Part shown: piece after piece, positions 9,814 to 17,950 of the stretch | Position numbering within the stretch: the stretch's first letter is position 1 | Layout of the letters: the number at the start of each line of letters is the position of its first letter | From: Cellulomonas fulva | GTDB lineage: Bacteria; Actinomycetota; Actinomycetes; Actinomycetales; Cellulomonadaceae | Assembly: GCF_018531375.1 (NCBI RefSeq) | Contig: NZ_JAHBOH010000001.1 | Coordinates: 1,922,001 to 1,986,000 of the forward strand | Reading direction: 5' to 3' | Length of the DNA: 64,000 nt | The notes under the pieces: generated by a model | Told to the model about the DNA's origin: nothing | What the model saw: only the letters and a program-made list of their open reading frames with translations | The model's database searches: none | Position numbers and translations under genes: made by a program

Positions 9814-10035
9814 ATGGCGAAGAAGGACGGCGTCATCGAGATCGAGGGCAGTGTCGTCGAGGCACTGCCCAACGCGATGTTCCGTGTGGAGCTCACGAAC
9901 GGCCACAAGGTTCTCGCACACATCTCGGGCAAGATGCGGCAGCACTACATCCGGATCCTCCCCGAGGACCGGGTCGTGGTGGAGCTGAGCCCGTACGACC
10001 TGTCCCGCGGTCGCATCGTCTACCGCTACAAGTAA
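9814..10035 (+). CDS. infA: Translation initiation factor IF-1
   Basis: 73-residue single OB-fold protein that occupies the A site during initiation. The sequence [59 protein letters not shown] is nearly invariant in the phylum. The ATG at 9814 has GCGGAGGA upstream; a longer in-frame upstream ORF is non-coding leader. First gene of the alpha-operon part. Confidence 0.97.
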   Translation: MAKKDGVIEIEGSVVEALPNAMFRVELTNGHKVLAHISGKMRQHYIRILPEDRVVVELSPYDLSRGRIVYRYK

Positions 10036-10102
10036 TCACCACTCGAAACACGCCGCCACACCGGAGCTCGTACCCGGACGACGCGGCGGCGGAGGAAACG
10101 CG

Positions 10103-10216
10103 ATGAAGGTCAAGCCCAGCGTCAAGAAGATCTGCGACAAGTGCAAGGTGATCCGCCGGCACGGTCGCGTCCAGGTGATCTGCGAGAACCTGCGTCACAA
10201 GCAGCGCCAGGGCTGA
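10103..10216 (+). CDS. rpmJ: 50S ribosomal protein L36, zinc-binding
   Basis: 37-residue L36, translated [20 protein letters not shown] then [17 protein letters not shown]. The zinc ligands are C11, C14, C27 and H32 (C+ form). GGAGGAAA precedes the ATG. It lies between infA and rpsM as expected. Confidence 0.96.
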   Translation: MKVKPSVKKICDKCKVIRRHGRVQVICENLRHKQRQG

Positions 10217-10435
10217 CGCCCCGGCGGCGTCTCGCCGCACCTCGCCCCGCGCGCTCGGGGCACCAGCACGGCGGTCGGGCCTGAACGGTCTGACCGGCAA
10301 GCGCACCGCCACTCCGGTGGTCGGGTCCCCTCGGGGTCACGACGGCCGGCGAACCCTCGGCTCGGAGGCCGGGGCCCGCAGCAGCGGGAGGGCGGTGCGG
10401 AAGACCTCCGAGCAGTAACAGGAGCCACCAGGCAC

Positions 10436-10816
10436 ATGGCACGTCTCATCGGCGTCGACCTCCCCCGCGAGAAGCGGCTGGAGATCGCGCTCACCTACAT
10501 CTACGGGGTCGGTCGCACGCGCGCCCTGCAGACCCTCGCGGCCACCGGCATCTCCGGTGACCTGCGCGTCAAGGACCTCGGCGACACCGAGCTGGTCGCG
10601 CTGCGCGACTACCTCGAGGGCAACTACAAGCTCGAGGGTGACCTGCGGCGCGAGGTCGCCGCGGACATCCGCCGCAAGGTCGAGATCGGCTGCTACGAGG
10701 GCCTGCGTCACCGCCGTGGCCTTCCGGTGCGCGGCCAGCGCACGAAGACCAACGCGCGCACCCGCAAGGGCCCGAAGCGCACCGTCGCCGGCAAGAAGAA
10801 GGCCGGGCGCAAGTAA
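10436..10816 (+). CDS. rpsM: 30S ribosomal protein S13
   Basis: S13, 126 residues, in the head of the small subunit contacting tRNA and L5. Signatures: [30 protein letters not shown], and the C-terminal [20 protein letters not shown] with a basic tail. A GC-rich spacer of 219 bases separates it from rpmJ; AGGAGCC precedes the ATG. Confidence 0.97.
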   Translation: MARLIGVDLPREKRLEIALTYIYGVGRTRALQTLAATGISGDLRVKDLGDTELVALRDYLEGNYKLEGDLRREVAADIRRKVEIGCYEGLRHRRGLPVRGQRTKTNARTRKGPKRTVAGKKKAGRK

Positions 10817-10861
10817 CGCCCGCCCGCCGGCGCCCACCGACTCTCGAGAGAAGAAGAGCAG

Positions 10862-11263
10862 ATGCCTCCCAAGACCCGTTCCGCCGTGCGCAAGCCGCGC
10901 CGCAAGGAGAAGAAGAACGTCTCCCACGGCCAGGCGCACATCAAGAGCACGTTCAACAACACGATCATCTCGATCACGGACCCGTCGGGCGCCGTGATCT
11001 CCTCGGCCTCGTCCGGCCAGGTCGGCTTCAAGGGCTCGCGCAAGTCGACGCCGTTCGCCGCGCAGCTCGCGGCGGAGGCCGCCGCGCGTCGTGCCCAGGA
11101 GCACGGCATGCGCAAGGTCGACGTCTTCGTCAAGGGCCCCGGCTCGGGCCGTGAGACCGCGATCCGCTCGCTGCAGGCCGCCGGCCTCGAGGTGGGCTCG
11201 ATCCAGGACGTCACGCCCCAGGCGCACAACGGCTGCCGCCCGCCGAAGCGTCGTCGCGTCTGA
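10862..11263 (+). CDS. rpsK: 30S ribosomal protein S11
   Basis: S11, 133 residues, on the platform near the Shine-Dalgarno duplex. Conserved segments: [41 protein letters not shown], and the C-terminal [18 protein letters not shown]. In many bacteria rpsD follows; here it does not, as in some other actinobacteria. Confidence 0.97.
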   Translation: MPPKTRSAVRKPRRKEKKNVSHGQAHIKSTFNNTIISITDPSGAVISSASSGQVGFKGSRKSTPFAAQLAAEAAARRAQEHGMRKVDVFVKGPGSGRETAIRSLQAAGLEVGSIQDVTPQAHNGCRPPKRRRV

Positions 11264-11271
11264 CCCCGCGC

Positions 11272-11312
11272 GCCGCGCCGGTCCCGAGCACCGCTCGTCG
11301 GACCGGCGCGGC
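11272..11312 (+). promoter_or_regulatory. Large hairpin between rpsK and rpoA
   Basis: Perfect 13-bp stem GCCGCGCCGGTCC (11272-11284) and GGACCGGCGCGGC (11300-11312). A second 5-bp stem lies in the loop (CGAGC 11285-11289 with GCTCG 11293-11297). No T-run follows. It begins 9 bases after the rpsK stop, so it could be an attenuator, a partial terminator or an RNA-processing site that sets the ratio of S13/S11 to RpoA. Confidence 0.6.
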
Positions 11313-11418
11313 ACCGCAGTGTCCACCGACATTCCCCCGCATGCGGACCGAGGCATGACCGGGGTCGCACGACCTGCGTGGCGTCATATGGCGGACGTCC
11401 GCTGAGAGGAAACACACC

Positions 11419-12429
11419 GTGCTGATCGCACAGCGCCCCACCCTGACCGAAGAGGTCATCTCGGAGAACCGGTCGCGGTTCTCCATCGAGCCGCTCGAGC
11501 CCGGCTTCGGCTACACGCTCGGCAACTCGCTGCGCCGGACGCTGCTGTCCTCCATCCCCGGTGCCGCCGTCACGTCCATCCGGATCGACGGCGTCCTGCA
11601 CGAGTTCTCCACCGTGCCGGGGGTCAAGGAGGACGTCACCGAGGTCATCCTCAACATCAAGAACCTCGTCGTCTCCTCGGAGAACGACGAGCCCGTCGTG
11701 ATGTACCTGCGCAAGCAGGGCCCCGGTCAGGTCACCGCAGCGGACATCGTGCCGCCGGCGGGCGTCGAGGTGCACAACCCCGACCTGCACCTGGCGACCC
11801 TGAACGAGAAGGGCAAGCTCGAGATCGAGCTCACGGTCGAGCGTGGCCGCGGGTACGTCTCGGCGAACCAGAACAAGGCGTACGACGCCGAGATCGGCCG
11901 CATCCCGGTCGACTCGATCTACTCGCCGGTCCTCAAGGTGACCTACAAGGTCGAGGCGACGCGTGTCGAGCAGCGCACGGACTTCGACAAGCTGATCGTC
12001 GACGTCGAGACCAAGGCCGCGATCAGCCCGCGCGACGCGCTGGCCTCGGCCGGCAAGACGCTCGTCGAGCTGTTCGGCCTGGCCCGTGAGCTGAACGTCG
12101 AGGCCGAGGGCATCGAGATCGGCCCGTCGCCGACGGACGCGGCGCTGGCCGCGGACCTGGCGCTGCCGATCGAGGACCTGCAGCTGACGATCCGCTCGTA
12201 CAACTGCCTCAAGCGCGAGGGCATCCACTCGGTGGGCGAGCTCGTCGCCCGGTCCGAGGCGGACCTGCTCGACATCCGGAACTTCGGTGCGAAGTCGATC
12301 ACCGAGGTCAAGGAGAAGCTGGCCGAGCTGGGCCTGTCGCTCAAGGACAGCCCCCTCGACTTCGACCCGACCGCGGCCGCGTACTACGGCGACGACGAGG
12401 GCGACTTCGTCGAGGACGAGCAGTACTGA
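11419..12429 (+). CDS. rpoA: DNA-directed RNA polymerase subunit alpha
   Basis: 336-residue alpha subunit. The N-terminal assembly domain shows [31 protein letters not shown] and the C-terminal domain (after about residue 250) shows the helix-hairpin-helix DNA-contact region [36 protein letters not shown] start at 11419 with GAGAGGAAA upstream. The acidic C-terminal tail ([12 protein letters not shown]) is usual for the phylum. Confidence 0.97.
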   Translation: MLIAQRPTLTEEVISENRSRFSIEPLEPGFGYTLGNSLRRTLLSSIPGAAVTSIRIDGVLHEFSTVPGVKEDVTEVILNIKNLVVSSENDEPVVMYLRKQGPGQVTAADIVPPAGVEVHNPDLHLATLNEKGKLEIELTVERGRGYVSANQNKAYDAEIGRIPVDSIYSPVLKVTYKVEATRVEQRTDFDKLIVDVETKAAISPRDALASAGKTLVELFGLARELNVEAEGIEIGPSPTDAALAADLALPIEDLQLTIRSYNCLKREGIHSVGELVARSEADLLDIRNFGAKSITEVKEKLAELGLSLKDSPLDFDPTAAAYYGDDEGDFVEDEQY

Positions 12430-12500
12430 CATCAGCACCGCAGTACTGACTCGGATCCGCTGACTCGGTACCTGACGAAGAACTTCAAGGAGAACTGACC

Positions 12501-13022
12501 ATGCCTACGCCCACCAAGGGTCCCCGGCTCGGTGGCGGTCCGGCCCACGAGCGGCTCATCCTCGCGAACCTCGCGACGCAGCTGTTCGAGCACGGCCGCA
12601 TCACGACGACCGAGACGAAGGCCAAGCGCCTGCGTCCGCTCGCCGAGCGCCTCATCACGTTCGCCAAGCGTGGCGACCTGCACGCGCGTCGCCGCGTCCT
12701 GACGGTCGTCCGGGACAAGAGCGTCGTGCACACGCTGTTCACCGAGATCGCCCCGGCCATGGCCGAGCGTGAGGGTGGCTACACGCGCATCACGAAGATC
12801 GGCCCCCGCAAGGGCGACAACGCGCCCCTCGCGGTGATCGAGCTCGTGCTCGAGCCCGTCTCGCCGAAGCAGGCGGTCGTCAAGGAGGCCACCAAGGCCA
12901 CCGCGAAGGCTGCCCCGAAGGCCGACAAGGTCGAGGACAAGCCGGCCGAGTCCGACGAGGTCGTGGACGCCCCGGTCGAGGACGCGCCCGTCGAGGACGC
13001 GCCCGCCGACGAGAAGGCCTGA
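12501..13022 (+). CDS. rplQ: 50S ribosomal protein L17 with acidic C-terminal tail
   Basis: 173 residues. The L17 core spans about residues 1-120 ([44 protein letters not shown]). It is followed by an Ala/Lys then Asp/Glu-rich tail ([12 protein letters not shown], then [15 protein letters not shown]), a mixed-charge extension common in actinobacterial L17. AAGGAGA precedes the ATG. Last gene of the alpha operon. Confidence 0.97.
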   Translation: MPTPTKGPRLGGGPAHERLILANLATQLFEHGRITTTETKAKRLRPLAERLITFAKRGDLHARRRVLTVVRDKSVVHTLFTEIAPAMAEREGGYTRITKIGPRKGDNAPLAVIELVLEPVSPKQAVVKEATKATAKAAPKADKVEDKPAESDEVVDAPVEDAPVEDAPADEKA

Positions 13023-13038
13023 CCTCTCGCACACCGCA

Positions 13039-13071
13039 GGGCCCGGTCACCGCACAGCGGTGACCGGGCCC
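13039..13071 (+). terminator. Strong terminator after rplQ
   Basis: Perfect 15-bp inverted repeat GGGCCCGGTCACCGC (13039-13053) and GCGGTGACCGGGCCC (13057-13071) with an ACA loop, starting 16 bases after the rplQ stop. It ends the alpha operon. Confidence 0.88.
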
Positions 13072-13185
13072 TCGTGCGTCTGTGGTCCGGCCGCGGCACG
13101 GAGCGAGAACGCCGAGTCGGTGAGCCGTCGCGCCACGAGGCAGGTGACGTCGAGCACCGCTCCGACGGCCGGTCGGGTGCGTCGC

Positions 13186-13650
13186 TCACGTGAACAGGCA
13201 GAATGGGTGTCCCGACGGGTCGATCAGCACGCGCACGTCGTCCTGCGGCTGGACCGCGGCGAGCTCGGCGCCGCACGCCAGGGCCCACGCGGTCGCGGCC
13301 GCGAGGTCCTCGACCTGCACGTCGAGGTGCTGCGTCGCGTTCTGCCCGCCGTCCACGGCCGGCCACACCACCCGCCGGAACCTTGCCTCTCCCTCCAGGT
13401 TCAGGGTGAAGCCCCCGGGCACCACGACCTGCGCCCACCCCAGCCCCGCACCCGTCGACTGCGTCCGGTCCTCGTCGAGCGCGGACGTCGACGGGCCGCG
13501 CTCGGGCCGCGTCGTCCGCGCTGGGGTGGGTGCGGGTGGGTCGTCGGCGGTGACCCGCCCGCCGAGCAGGCGGGCGTAGAAGGCGGCCAGGTCCCCGGGT
13601 CGGTCGGTGCCGATGGTCACCGAGGTCAGGCGGAGCGACGGACGGTCCAT
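13186..13650 (-). CDS. VOC family (glyoxalase-fold) protein
   Basis: 154 residues with two beta-alpha-beta-beta-beta modules of the vicinal-oxygen-chelate superfamily: LRLTSVTIGTDRPGDLAAFYARLLGG at the N-terminus and QHLDVQVEDLAAATAWALACGAEL with VLIDPSGHPFCLF at the C-terminus. Members include bleomycin-resistance-like and many uncharacterised small enzymes, so the substrate cannot be called. The start at 13650 has AGGAGA upstream; a longer in-frame ORF would run into the hydrolase promoter. Confidence 0.8.
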   Translation of the reverse strand: MDRPSLRLTSVTIGTDRPGDLAAFYARLLGGRVTADDPPAPTPARTTRPERGPSTSALDEDRTQSTGAGLGWAQVVVPGGFTLNLEGEARFRRVVWPAVDGGQNATQHLDVQVEDLAAATAWALACGAELAAVQPQDDVRVLIDPSGHPFCLFT

Positions 13651-13700
13651 GGTGGTCTCCTGCTGCGGTGCCGGGTCGTCCTCCACCGTACGGCGCACGC

Positions 13701-13706
13701 TACGGT
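13701..13706 (+). promoter_or_regulatory. -10 box, leaderless hydrolase
   Basis: TACGGT ends 6 bases before the ATG at 13713, and the expected +1 coincides with the start codon. No Shine-Dalgarno sequence is present. Confidence 0.55.
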
Positions 13707-13712
13707 CGGGCG

Positions 13713-14417
13713 ATGGCGGTGGTCCTGGTGCACGGGGTGCGCACGTCGCGCACCATGTGGCGCCGCCAGAGCGAGGCGCTCGCACGTGCGGGCGTGCCGT
13801 CGGTCGCGGTCGACCTGCCGGGGCACGGGACGCGGTCCGACGAGCGCTTCACCCTGGACGGCGCGGTCGACGCGGTCGCGGACGGCGTGGGCGGGCTCGG
13901 CGGGCGCGCGCTCGTCGTCGGGCTCTCGCTGGGCGGCTACGTGGCGATCGCGCACGCCGCGCGGCACCCGGCCCAGGTGGCCGGGTTGGTCGCCGCCGGG
14001 TGCTGCACCCGGCCCCGGGCCGTCCTCGTGGGGGGCTGGGCGGTGCTCGCGCGCGGGATCGCGCGGCTGCCGGACCGGGGAGCGTGGCTCAACGACGCGT
14101 CCGCCCGCGCGGTGCTGGGCGCGGACGCGGCGGCGGACCTGGGTGCGGGCGGGTTCTCGCTGGACGTGATGGCCGACGTGCTGCGTGAGGTCGCCACGCT
14201 CGACCCGGTGGCCGAGCTCGCGCACGTCGACGCCCCGGTGTGGCTGGTCAACGGGCGGTACGACCACTTCCGCGGCGACGAGCGGCGCTACCTCGCCGCG
14301 TGCCGCGACGGCCGTCTCGTCGTCGTGCCGGGCGCGACGCACCTGGTGAGCGTGGTCGCGCCGGTCGCGTTCACGCGCGCGGTGCTCGAGGCGCACGCGG
14401 CGGTCGGCGCCCGGTGA
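13713..14417 (+). CDS. Alpha/beta-fold hydrolase
   Basis: 234-residue cytoplasmic hydrolase. Oxyanion-hole segment VVLVHGVRTSRTMW at the start, nucleophile elbow VGLSLGGY (GxSxG), acid region PVWLVNGRYDHF and catalytic-His region VPGATHLVS. The catalytic triad is therefore complete. Substrate unknown; homologues are annotated as esterases or lactonases. The ATG at 13713 is chosen over an in-frame start at 13668 because it follows a -10 box and begins directly with the first strand. Confidence 0.82.
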   Translation: MAVVLVHGVRTSRTMWRRQSEALARAGVPSVAVDLPGHGTRSDERFTLDGAVDAVADGVGGLGGRALVVGLSLGGYVAIAHAARHPAQVAGLVAAGCCTRPRAVLVGGWAVLARGIARLPDRGAWLNDASARAVLGADAAADLGAGGFSLDVMADVLREVATLDPVAELAHVDAPVWLVNGRYDHFRGDERRYLAACRDGRLVVVPGATHLVSVVAPVAFTRAVLEAHAAVGAR

Positions 14418-14450
14418 GCGGCGCCCGGTGAGCGGCGCGCGGTGAGCGGC
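14411..14450 (+). repeat. Three short GC-rich direct repeats
   Basis: The motif CGGTGAGCGGCG occurs three times in a row just around the hydrolase stop codon (TGA at 14415-14417 lies in the first copy). It is probably a slippage-generated microrepeat with no evident function. Confidence 0.5.
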
Positions 14451-14473
14451 GCAGGCCTCGTCGCCGCCGCGCG

Positions 14474-15382
14474 TCAGCCGACGAGCCCCGCCGCGCTCAT
14501 CGCGTCGGCGAACGCGCCCTCGACGTGCACCTGGACACCGTCGCCCTCGTAGCGCGTGACCTGCTGCAGCGTGCCGTCGGGGGAGCGGTAGTAGACGTGC
14601 GGGCTGAGCGGGCCGGGCGTCTCCTGGCGGCCCCGGGCGATGCGCGCCATGAGGTGCAGCGCGTGGACCACGGTCGCGTCCTGCAGGACGTGGACCATCA
14701 GCGCCGAGCGGTCCGGGACGGCGACGAGCGTGCCGAACGGTCGCGGACGCGCGTCGACCGCGTCGAGCACCTCGTCGTGCAGGAGCAGGCGGGACGCGCC
14801 GAAGAAGTCCGGCGCGACGAGCACGTGGACCTGGTGCTCGAGCAGCTGGTGGTCCGGTGCGGGCAGGCGTCGCAGGCCGGCCATCGCGGCGTCGCCCAGG
14901 GCGGCCCACCCGCCGTAGCGGGACCCGAACAGCGTCGAGACCGACTCGGGGTAGTCGATCGCCGCGCGGACGCACAGGCCTCCGCCGAGCGACGGCCCGG
15001 CCGCGGGGTCGACCTCGGGCAGGTCCGCCTCGAGCAGGACCCGGGCCACGAGCAGGTCGACGACGTCGCTGAGCCGCTCCTCGGCCGGCCGGGCGTGCGC
15101 GGTCCGGAGCGCCTGCGCGTGGTCCCGCACCACCGCGGCCCAGTCGGGGCGCTCGACCAGCGCGAGCTGGGCGGCGAGGTTCGCGAGGCCGTACCGTGCG
15201 CCGTCGGCGGCCCGCACGTGGTCGGGCGCGACGACGACGCCGACGAAGCCCGCGCGCGTGAACGCCTCGGCAGCGGCGGCGCGCAGCCAGTCGGCGTCCG
15301 CGCGGGTCAGCGGGGCGAGGTCGTCGTCAACACCCGACGCGGGCGCCTGCTCGTCGTCACGGCGACGGGAGAACCAGCTCAT
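14474..15382 (-). CDS. Uncharacterised protein, long member of a tandem paralogue pair
   Basis: 302 residues, no signal peptide or membrane segment. The N-terminal 115 residues are unique to this copy. The rest is clearly homologous to the neighbouring gene at 15401-16042: both carry LG(G/P)GL.VR, LPAP(D/E)HQ, GTLVA.PD..AL.VHV, HLMA..AR.RQ and the identical block RSPDGTLQQVTR near the C-terminus. The middle (PDFFGASRLLLHDEVLD, then GTLVAVPDRSALMV) recalls DUF1444-type proteins, but I cannot assign a family with confidence. It starts with ATG after a -10 box and may be leaderless. Confidence 0.75.
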   Translation of the reverse strand: MSWFSRRRDDEQAPASGVDDDLAPLTRADADWLRAAAAEAFTRAGFVGVVVAPDHVRAADGARYGLANLAAQLALVERPDWAAVVRDHAQALRTAHARPAEERLSDVVDLLVARVLLEADLPEVDPAAGPSLGGGLCVRAAIDYPESVSTLFGSRYGGWAALGDAAMAGLRRLPAPDHQLLEHQVHVLVAPDFFGASRLLLHDEVLDAVDARPRPFGTLVAVPDRSALMVHVLQDATVVHALHLMARIARGRQETPGPLSPHVYYRSPDGTLQQVTRYEGDGVQVHVEGAFADAMSAAGLVG

Positions 15383-15389
15383 GGCGAGG

Positions 15390-15395
15390 ACCGTA
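15390..15395 (-). promoter_or_regulatory. -10 box, long paralogue
   Basis: TACGGT on the minus strand, 7 bases before the ATG at 15382. It gives this paralogue its own leaderless transcript, separate from the upstream copy. Confidence 0.5.
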
Positions 15396-15400
15396 TCGGG

Positions 15401-16042
15401 TCAGCCGCGCCGTCGACGCGCGGCGGCGCGGCGGGCGCGTCGGCTGCGGTCGACCAGGCCGAGCGACGTGAGCGCGTCGGCGAGCGACCCCTCGACGTGC
15501 ACCTCGACCTCGTCGTCCGCGTGGCGGGTGACCTGCTGCAGCGTGCCGTCGGGCGAGCGGTGGAAGACCTCGGGGCTGATCGCACCCGCCTCGGTCTGCC
15601 GCATGCGCGCCACGGTGGCCATGAGGTGCGCCGCGCGGAGGACCTCCTCGTCGCGGACCACGTGGACCAGCAGCGCACGGGGGTCGGGCAGCGCGACCAG
15701 CGTGCCGTGCGGCGCCTCGGGCTCGCCCACGGACGCCAGCAGGTCCTCGAGCACCAGGACGCGCGTGGCCGCGAGGTCGTCCGTCGTGGAGAACGCGTGC
15801 ATCGCGTGCCCCGCGACCTGGTGCTCGGGTGCGGGCAGGGCGCGCAGCGCGGCGAGGGCCGGCTCGTCGGGCACGACGGCGGGCCCGGGGAGCACGGTCA
15901 GCGCGCCGTCGTGCAGGACGGCCGGCCGCACGACGAGCCCGGGGCCGAGCAGCTCGTCGTCGGCGGTCCCGTCCTCGGCGCGCACGACGGCGACGAGGCG
16001 CGTACCGTCGTCGGGCGGTGACGCGGGTGCGGCGGGAGGCAT
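15401..16042 (-). CDS. Uncharacterised protein, short member of the tandem paralogue pair
   Basis: 213 residues, aligning over most of its length with residues 115-302 of the 14474-15382 product. It lacks that protein's N-terminal domain and ends in a very basic tail ([14 protein letters not shown]), which could contact nucleic acid or membrane. The shared block RSPDGTLQQVTR and the (V)HVEG.(F/L)ADA(M/L) ending are well conserved. The ATG at 16042 has a TACAGT -10 8 bases upstream and no ribosome-binding site. Function unknown. Confidence 0.75.
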   Translation of the reverse strand: MPPAAPASPPDDGTRLVAVVRAEDGTADDELLGPGLVVRPAVLHDGALTVLPGPAVVPDEPALAALRALPAPEHQVAGHAMHAFSTTDDLAATRVLVLEDLLASVGEPEAPHGTLVALPDPRALLVHVVRDEEVLRAAHLMATVARMRQTEAGAISPEVFHRSPDGTLQQVTRHADDEVEVHVEGSLADALTSLGLVDRSRRARRAAARRRRG

Positions 16043-16050
16043 GACGTCCG

Positions 16051-16056
16051 ACTGTA
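16051..16056 (-). promoter_or_regulatory. -10 box, short paralogue
   Basis: TACAGT, 8 bases before the ATG at 16042. The transcript is leaderless or has a 1-2 base leader. Confidence 0.45.
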
Positions 16057-16079
16057 CCGAGGCGAGGGCGCCGCGCGGG

Positions 16080-16844
16080 TCAGCCCGCGTCGAGCGTCCA
16101 CGCCCGCACGCCGCCGACGATGCCCGCCTGGTTCGGCACCACGACGACGTGCTCGCCGAGCCGCTCGAGCGTGCCGGGCGTGACGTGGCGGGCGTTGCCG
16201 CCGCCGAGGTACAGGCGGTCCCAGCGGAACACGGGCCAGAACCCCTCGACCACGCGCTGCACGCGGCGGGACCACAGGGCGTTGCCGAGCCGACGGCGCT
16301 CGGTCGCGCCGATGTACGCGTCGTACGTCAGCCCCCAGCGGACGGGCGCGTGGGAGAGCTCGAGGTGCGGGGCCAGGCGGCCGCCGTCGAACAGCGCCGA
16401 GCCCAGCCCGGTGCCCAGCGTCAGCACCAGCTCGAGCCCGGTCCCCGAGACGACGCCCGCGCCGTGCACCTCGGCATCGTTCAGGACGAGGGTGGGCAGC
16501 CCGAGCCGCGCCTCGAGGCGCGCGCGCACGTCGCAGTCCTTCCACGCCGCGAGGAGGTCGACGTCGATCGGCGTGCGGGGGCCGTGCGTCGTCACGTAGT
16601 GCGGGGTCGCGACGACGACGCCGTGCCGGATCATGCCCGGCATGCCGACCGTGAGGCGGTCGGCGCCGGGCAGGTCGGCGGCGATCGCGGCGATCGTCTC
16701 GACCAGGCGCTCGGGCGGCAGCGGGTAGGGCGTCGGGACGCGCACCGCGGGGGCGTGCAGGGTGCCGGCGGCGTCGAGGACGGACGCCTTGATGCCGCCG
16801 CCGCCGCAGTCGACGGCCAGCGTCCAGGGATCGGTGCCGGGCAC
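16080..16844 (-). CDS. ROK-family sugar kinase, polyphosphate-glucokinase-like
   Basis: 254 residues of the actin-like ROK fold. Phosphate-1 motif LAVDCGGGGIKASVLD, catalytic-base segment LVLNDAEVHGAG, phosphate-2 TLGTGLGSALF, then HLELSHAP and YLGGGNARHV. The pattern matches actinobacterial PpgK-like enzymes, which phosphorylate glucose with polyphosphate or ATP. PpgK usually has DIGGTGIK and an ELGH motif; here the first is CGGGGIK and the second is ELSH, so sugar and phosphoryl donor are uncertain. GTG start with a perfectly spaced TAGCGT -10. Confidence 0.75.
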   Translation of the reverse strand: MPGTDPWTLAVDCGGGGIKASVLDAAGTLHAPAVRVPTPYPLPPERLVETIAAIAADLPGADRLTVGMPGMIRHGVVVATPHYVTTHGPRTPIDVDLLAAWKDCDVRARLEARLGLPTLVLNDAEVHGAGVVSGTGLELVLTLGTGLGSALFDGGRLAPHLELSHAPVRWGLTYDAYIGATERRRLGNALWSRRVQRVVEGFWPVFRWDRLYLGGGNARHVTPGTLERLGEHVVVVPNQAGIVGGVRAWTLDAG

Positions 16845-16850
16845 GTGCCC

Positions 16851-16856
16851 ACGCTA
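16851..16856 (-). promoter_or_regulatory. -10 box, ROK kinase
   Basis: TAGCGT on the minus strand ends 6 bases before the GTG at 16844; no ribosome-binding site. Confidence 0.55.
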
Positions 16857-16955
16857 GCGGGCGACCCGGCAGGCGACCCTGCGGGCGGCGGGGCGGGCGG
16901 CGTGGCCGGGCAGCGGGCCGGGCCGGGGCGTGGGCCGCCCCGCGCGGACGGCCGG

Positions 16956-16961
16956 TAGGTT
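16956..16961 (+). promoter_or_regulatory. -10 box, truA
   Basis: TAGGTT ends 6 bases before the GTG at 16968. truA is thus probably expressed from its own promoter rather than with rplQ. Confidence 0.55.
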
Positions 16962-16967
16962 GGCGCC

Positions 16968-17873
16968 GTGACCGACGTCCGCCTGCGCCTCGACCTCGCG
17001 TACGACGGGACCGACTTCGCCGGGTGGGCCCGCCAGCCCGCGCTGCGCACGGTGCAGGGCACGCTCGAGGACGCGCTCGCGGTGGTGCTCCGCACCGGTC
17101 CGCGCGGCGTGCCCGCGCCCCGGCTCGTCGTCGCGGGCCGCACGGACGCGGGCGTCCACGCGCGCGGCCAGGTGGCGCACGTCGACGTGGACGACGAGGC
17201 GCTCGCGGCGGCCCGGGGCCGCAGCGAGCGGGATCCGCTCGACGCGCTCGTCACCCGCCTCGCCGGGGTCCTCCCGCCGGACCTCGTCGTGCACCGCGTC
17301 ACGGCCGCGCCGGCGGGCTTCGACGCCCGGTTCGCCGCGCTGCGGCGGCGCTACACGTACCGCGTGTGCGACGCCGCGGGCACGCGGGACCCGCTGACCC
17401 GGTCGCACGTGCTGTGGCACGCGCGGCCGCTCGACGTGGCGGCCATGGCGCAGGCGGCTGCGCCGCTCGTCGGGCTGCACGACTTCGCCGCGTTCTGCAA
17501 GCCGCGCGCGGGCGCGACCACCATCCGCACGCTCGAGCACCTCACCTGGTCCCGGCCCGTCGACGGCCCGGACGCCGGCCTCGTCGTCGCGAGCGTGCAG
17601 GCCGACGCGTTCTGCCACTCGATGGTGCGGGCGCTCGTCGGTGCGAGCCTCGCCGTCGGCGAGGGGCGACGCGACCCGGCGTGGCCGGCCGCGCTGCTCG
17701 CAGCCCGGCGGCGCGACGCCGCGGCGCACGTCGTCGCGGCGCACGGCCTGACGCTCGAGGAGGTCGGCTACCCGGCCGACGACGAGCTGGCCGCGCGCGC
17801 GGAGCAGACGCGCGCTCGTCGGGACCCCGCGAGCCCCGCGTCCTCGGAGGCCGGCTCCGGCGCCTGCTGCTGA
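16968..17873 (+). CDS. truA: tRNA pseudouridine(38-40) synthase
   Basis: Isomerises uridines 38-40 in the anticodon arm of tRNAs. 301 residues with [17 protein letters not shown], the catalytic-Asp motif [21 protein letters not shown], and [12 protein letters not shown] followed by [13 protein letters not shown]. The C-terminus is slightly longer than E. coli TruA. In many actinobacteria truA directly follows rplQ; here five genes intervene. Confidence 0.93.
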   Translation: MTDVRLRLDLAYDGTDFAGWARQPALRTVQGTLEDALAVVLRTGPRGVPAPRLVVAGRTDAGVHARGQVAHVDVDDEALAAARGRSERDPLDALVTRLAGVLPPDLVVHRVTAAPAGFDARFAALRRRYTYRVCDAAGTRDPLTRSHVLWHARPLDVAAMAQAAAPLVGLHDFAAFCKPRAGATTIRTLEHLTWSRPVDGPDAGLVVASVQADAFCHSMVRALVGASLAVGEGRRDPAWPAALLAARRRDAAAHVVAAHGLTLEEVGYPADDELAARAEQTRARRDPASPASSEAGSGACC

Positions 17874-17950
17874 CGCCCCGCGGACCCAGGTCCTGGTCAG
17901 ACGGCGTCCCCCGGGGGCAGGCTGGGAGGGCACCGACGGGGAGGATCGTC

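Noticed and set aside
7212..9932. Minus-strand open frame of 906 codons opposite the LPXTG protein
   Set aside because: It is a shadow of codon bias on the other strand: Arg/Asp/Val-rich, no family motif, no ribosome-binding site, and it runs across a terminator and the infA gene.
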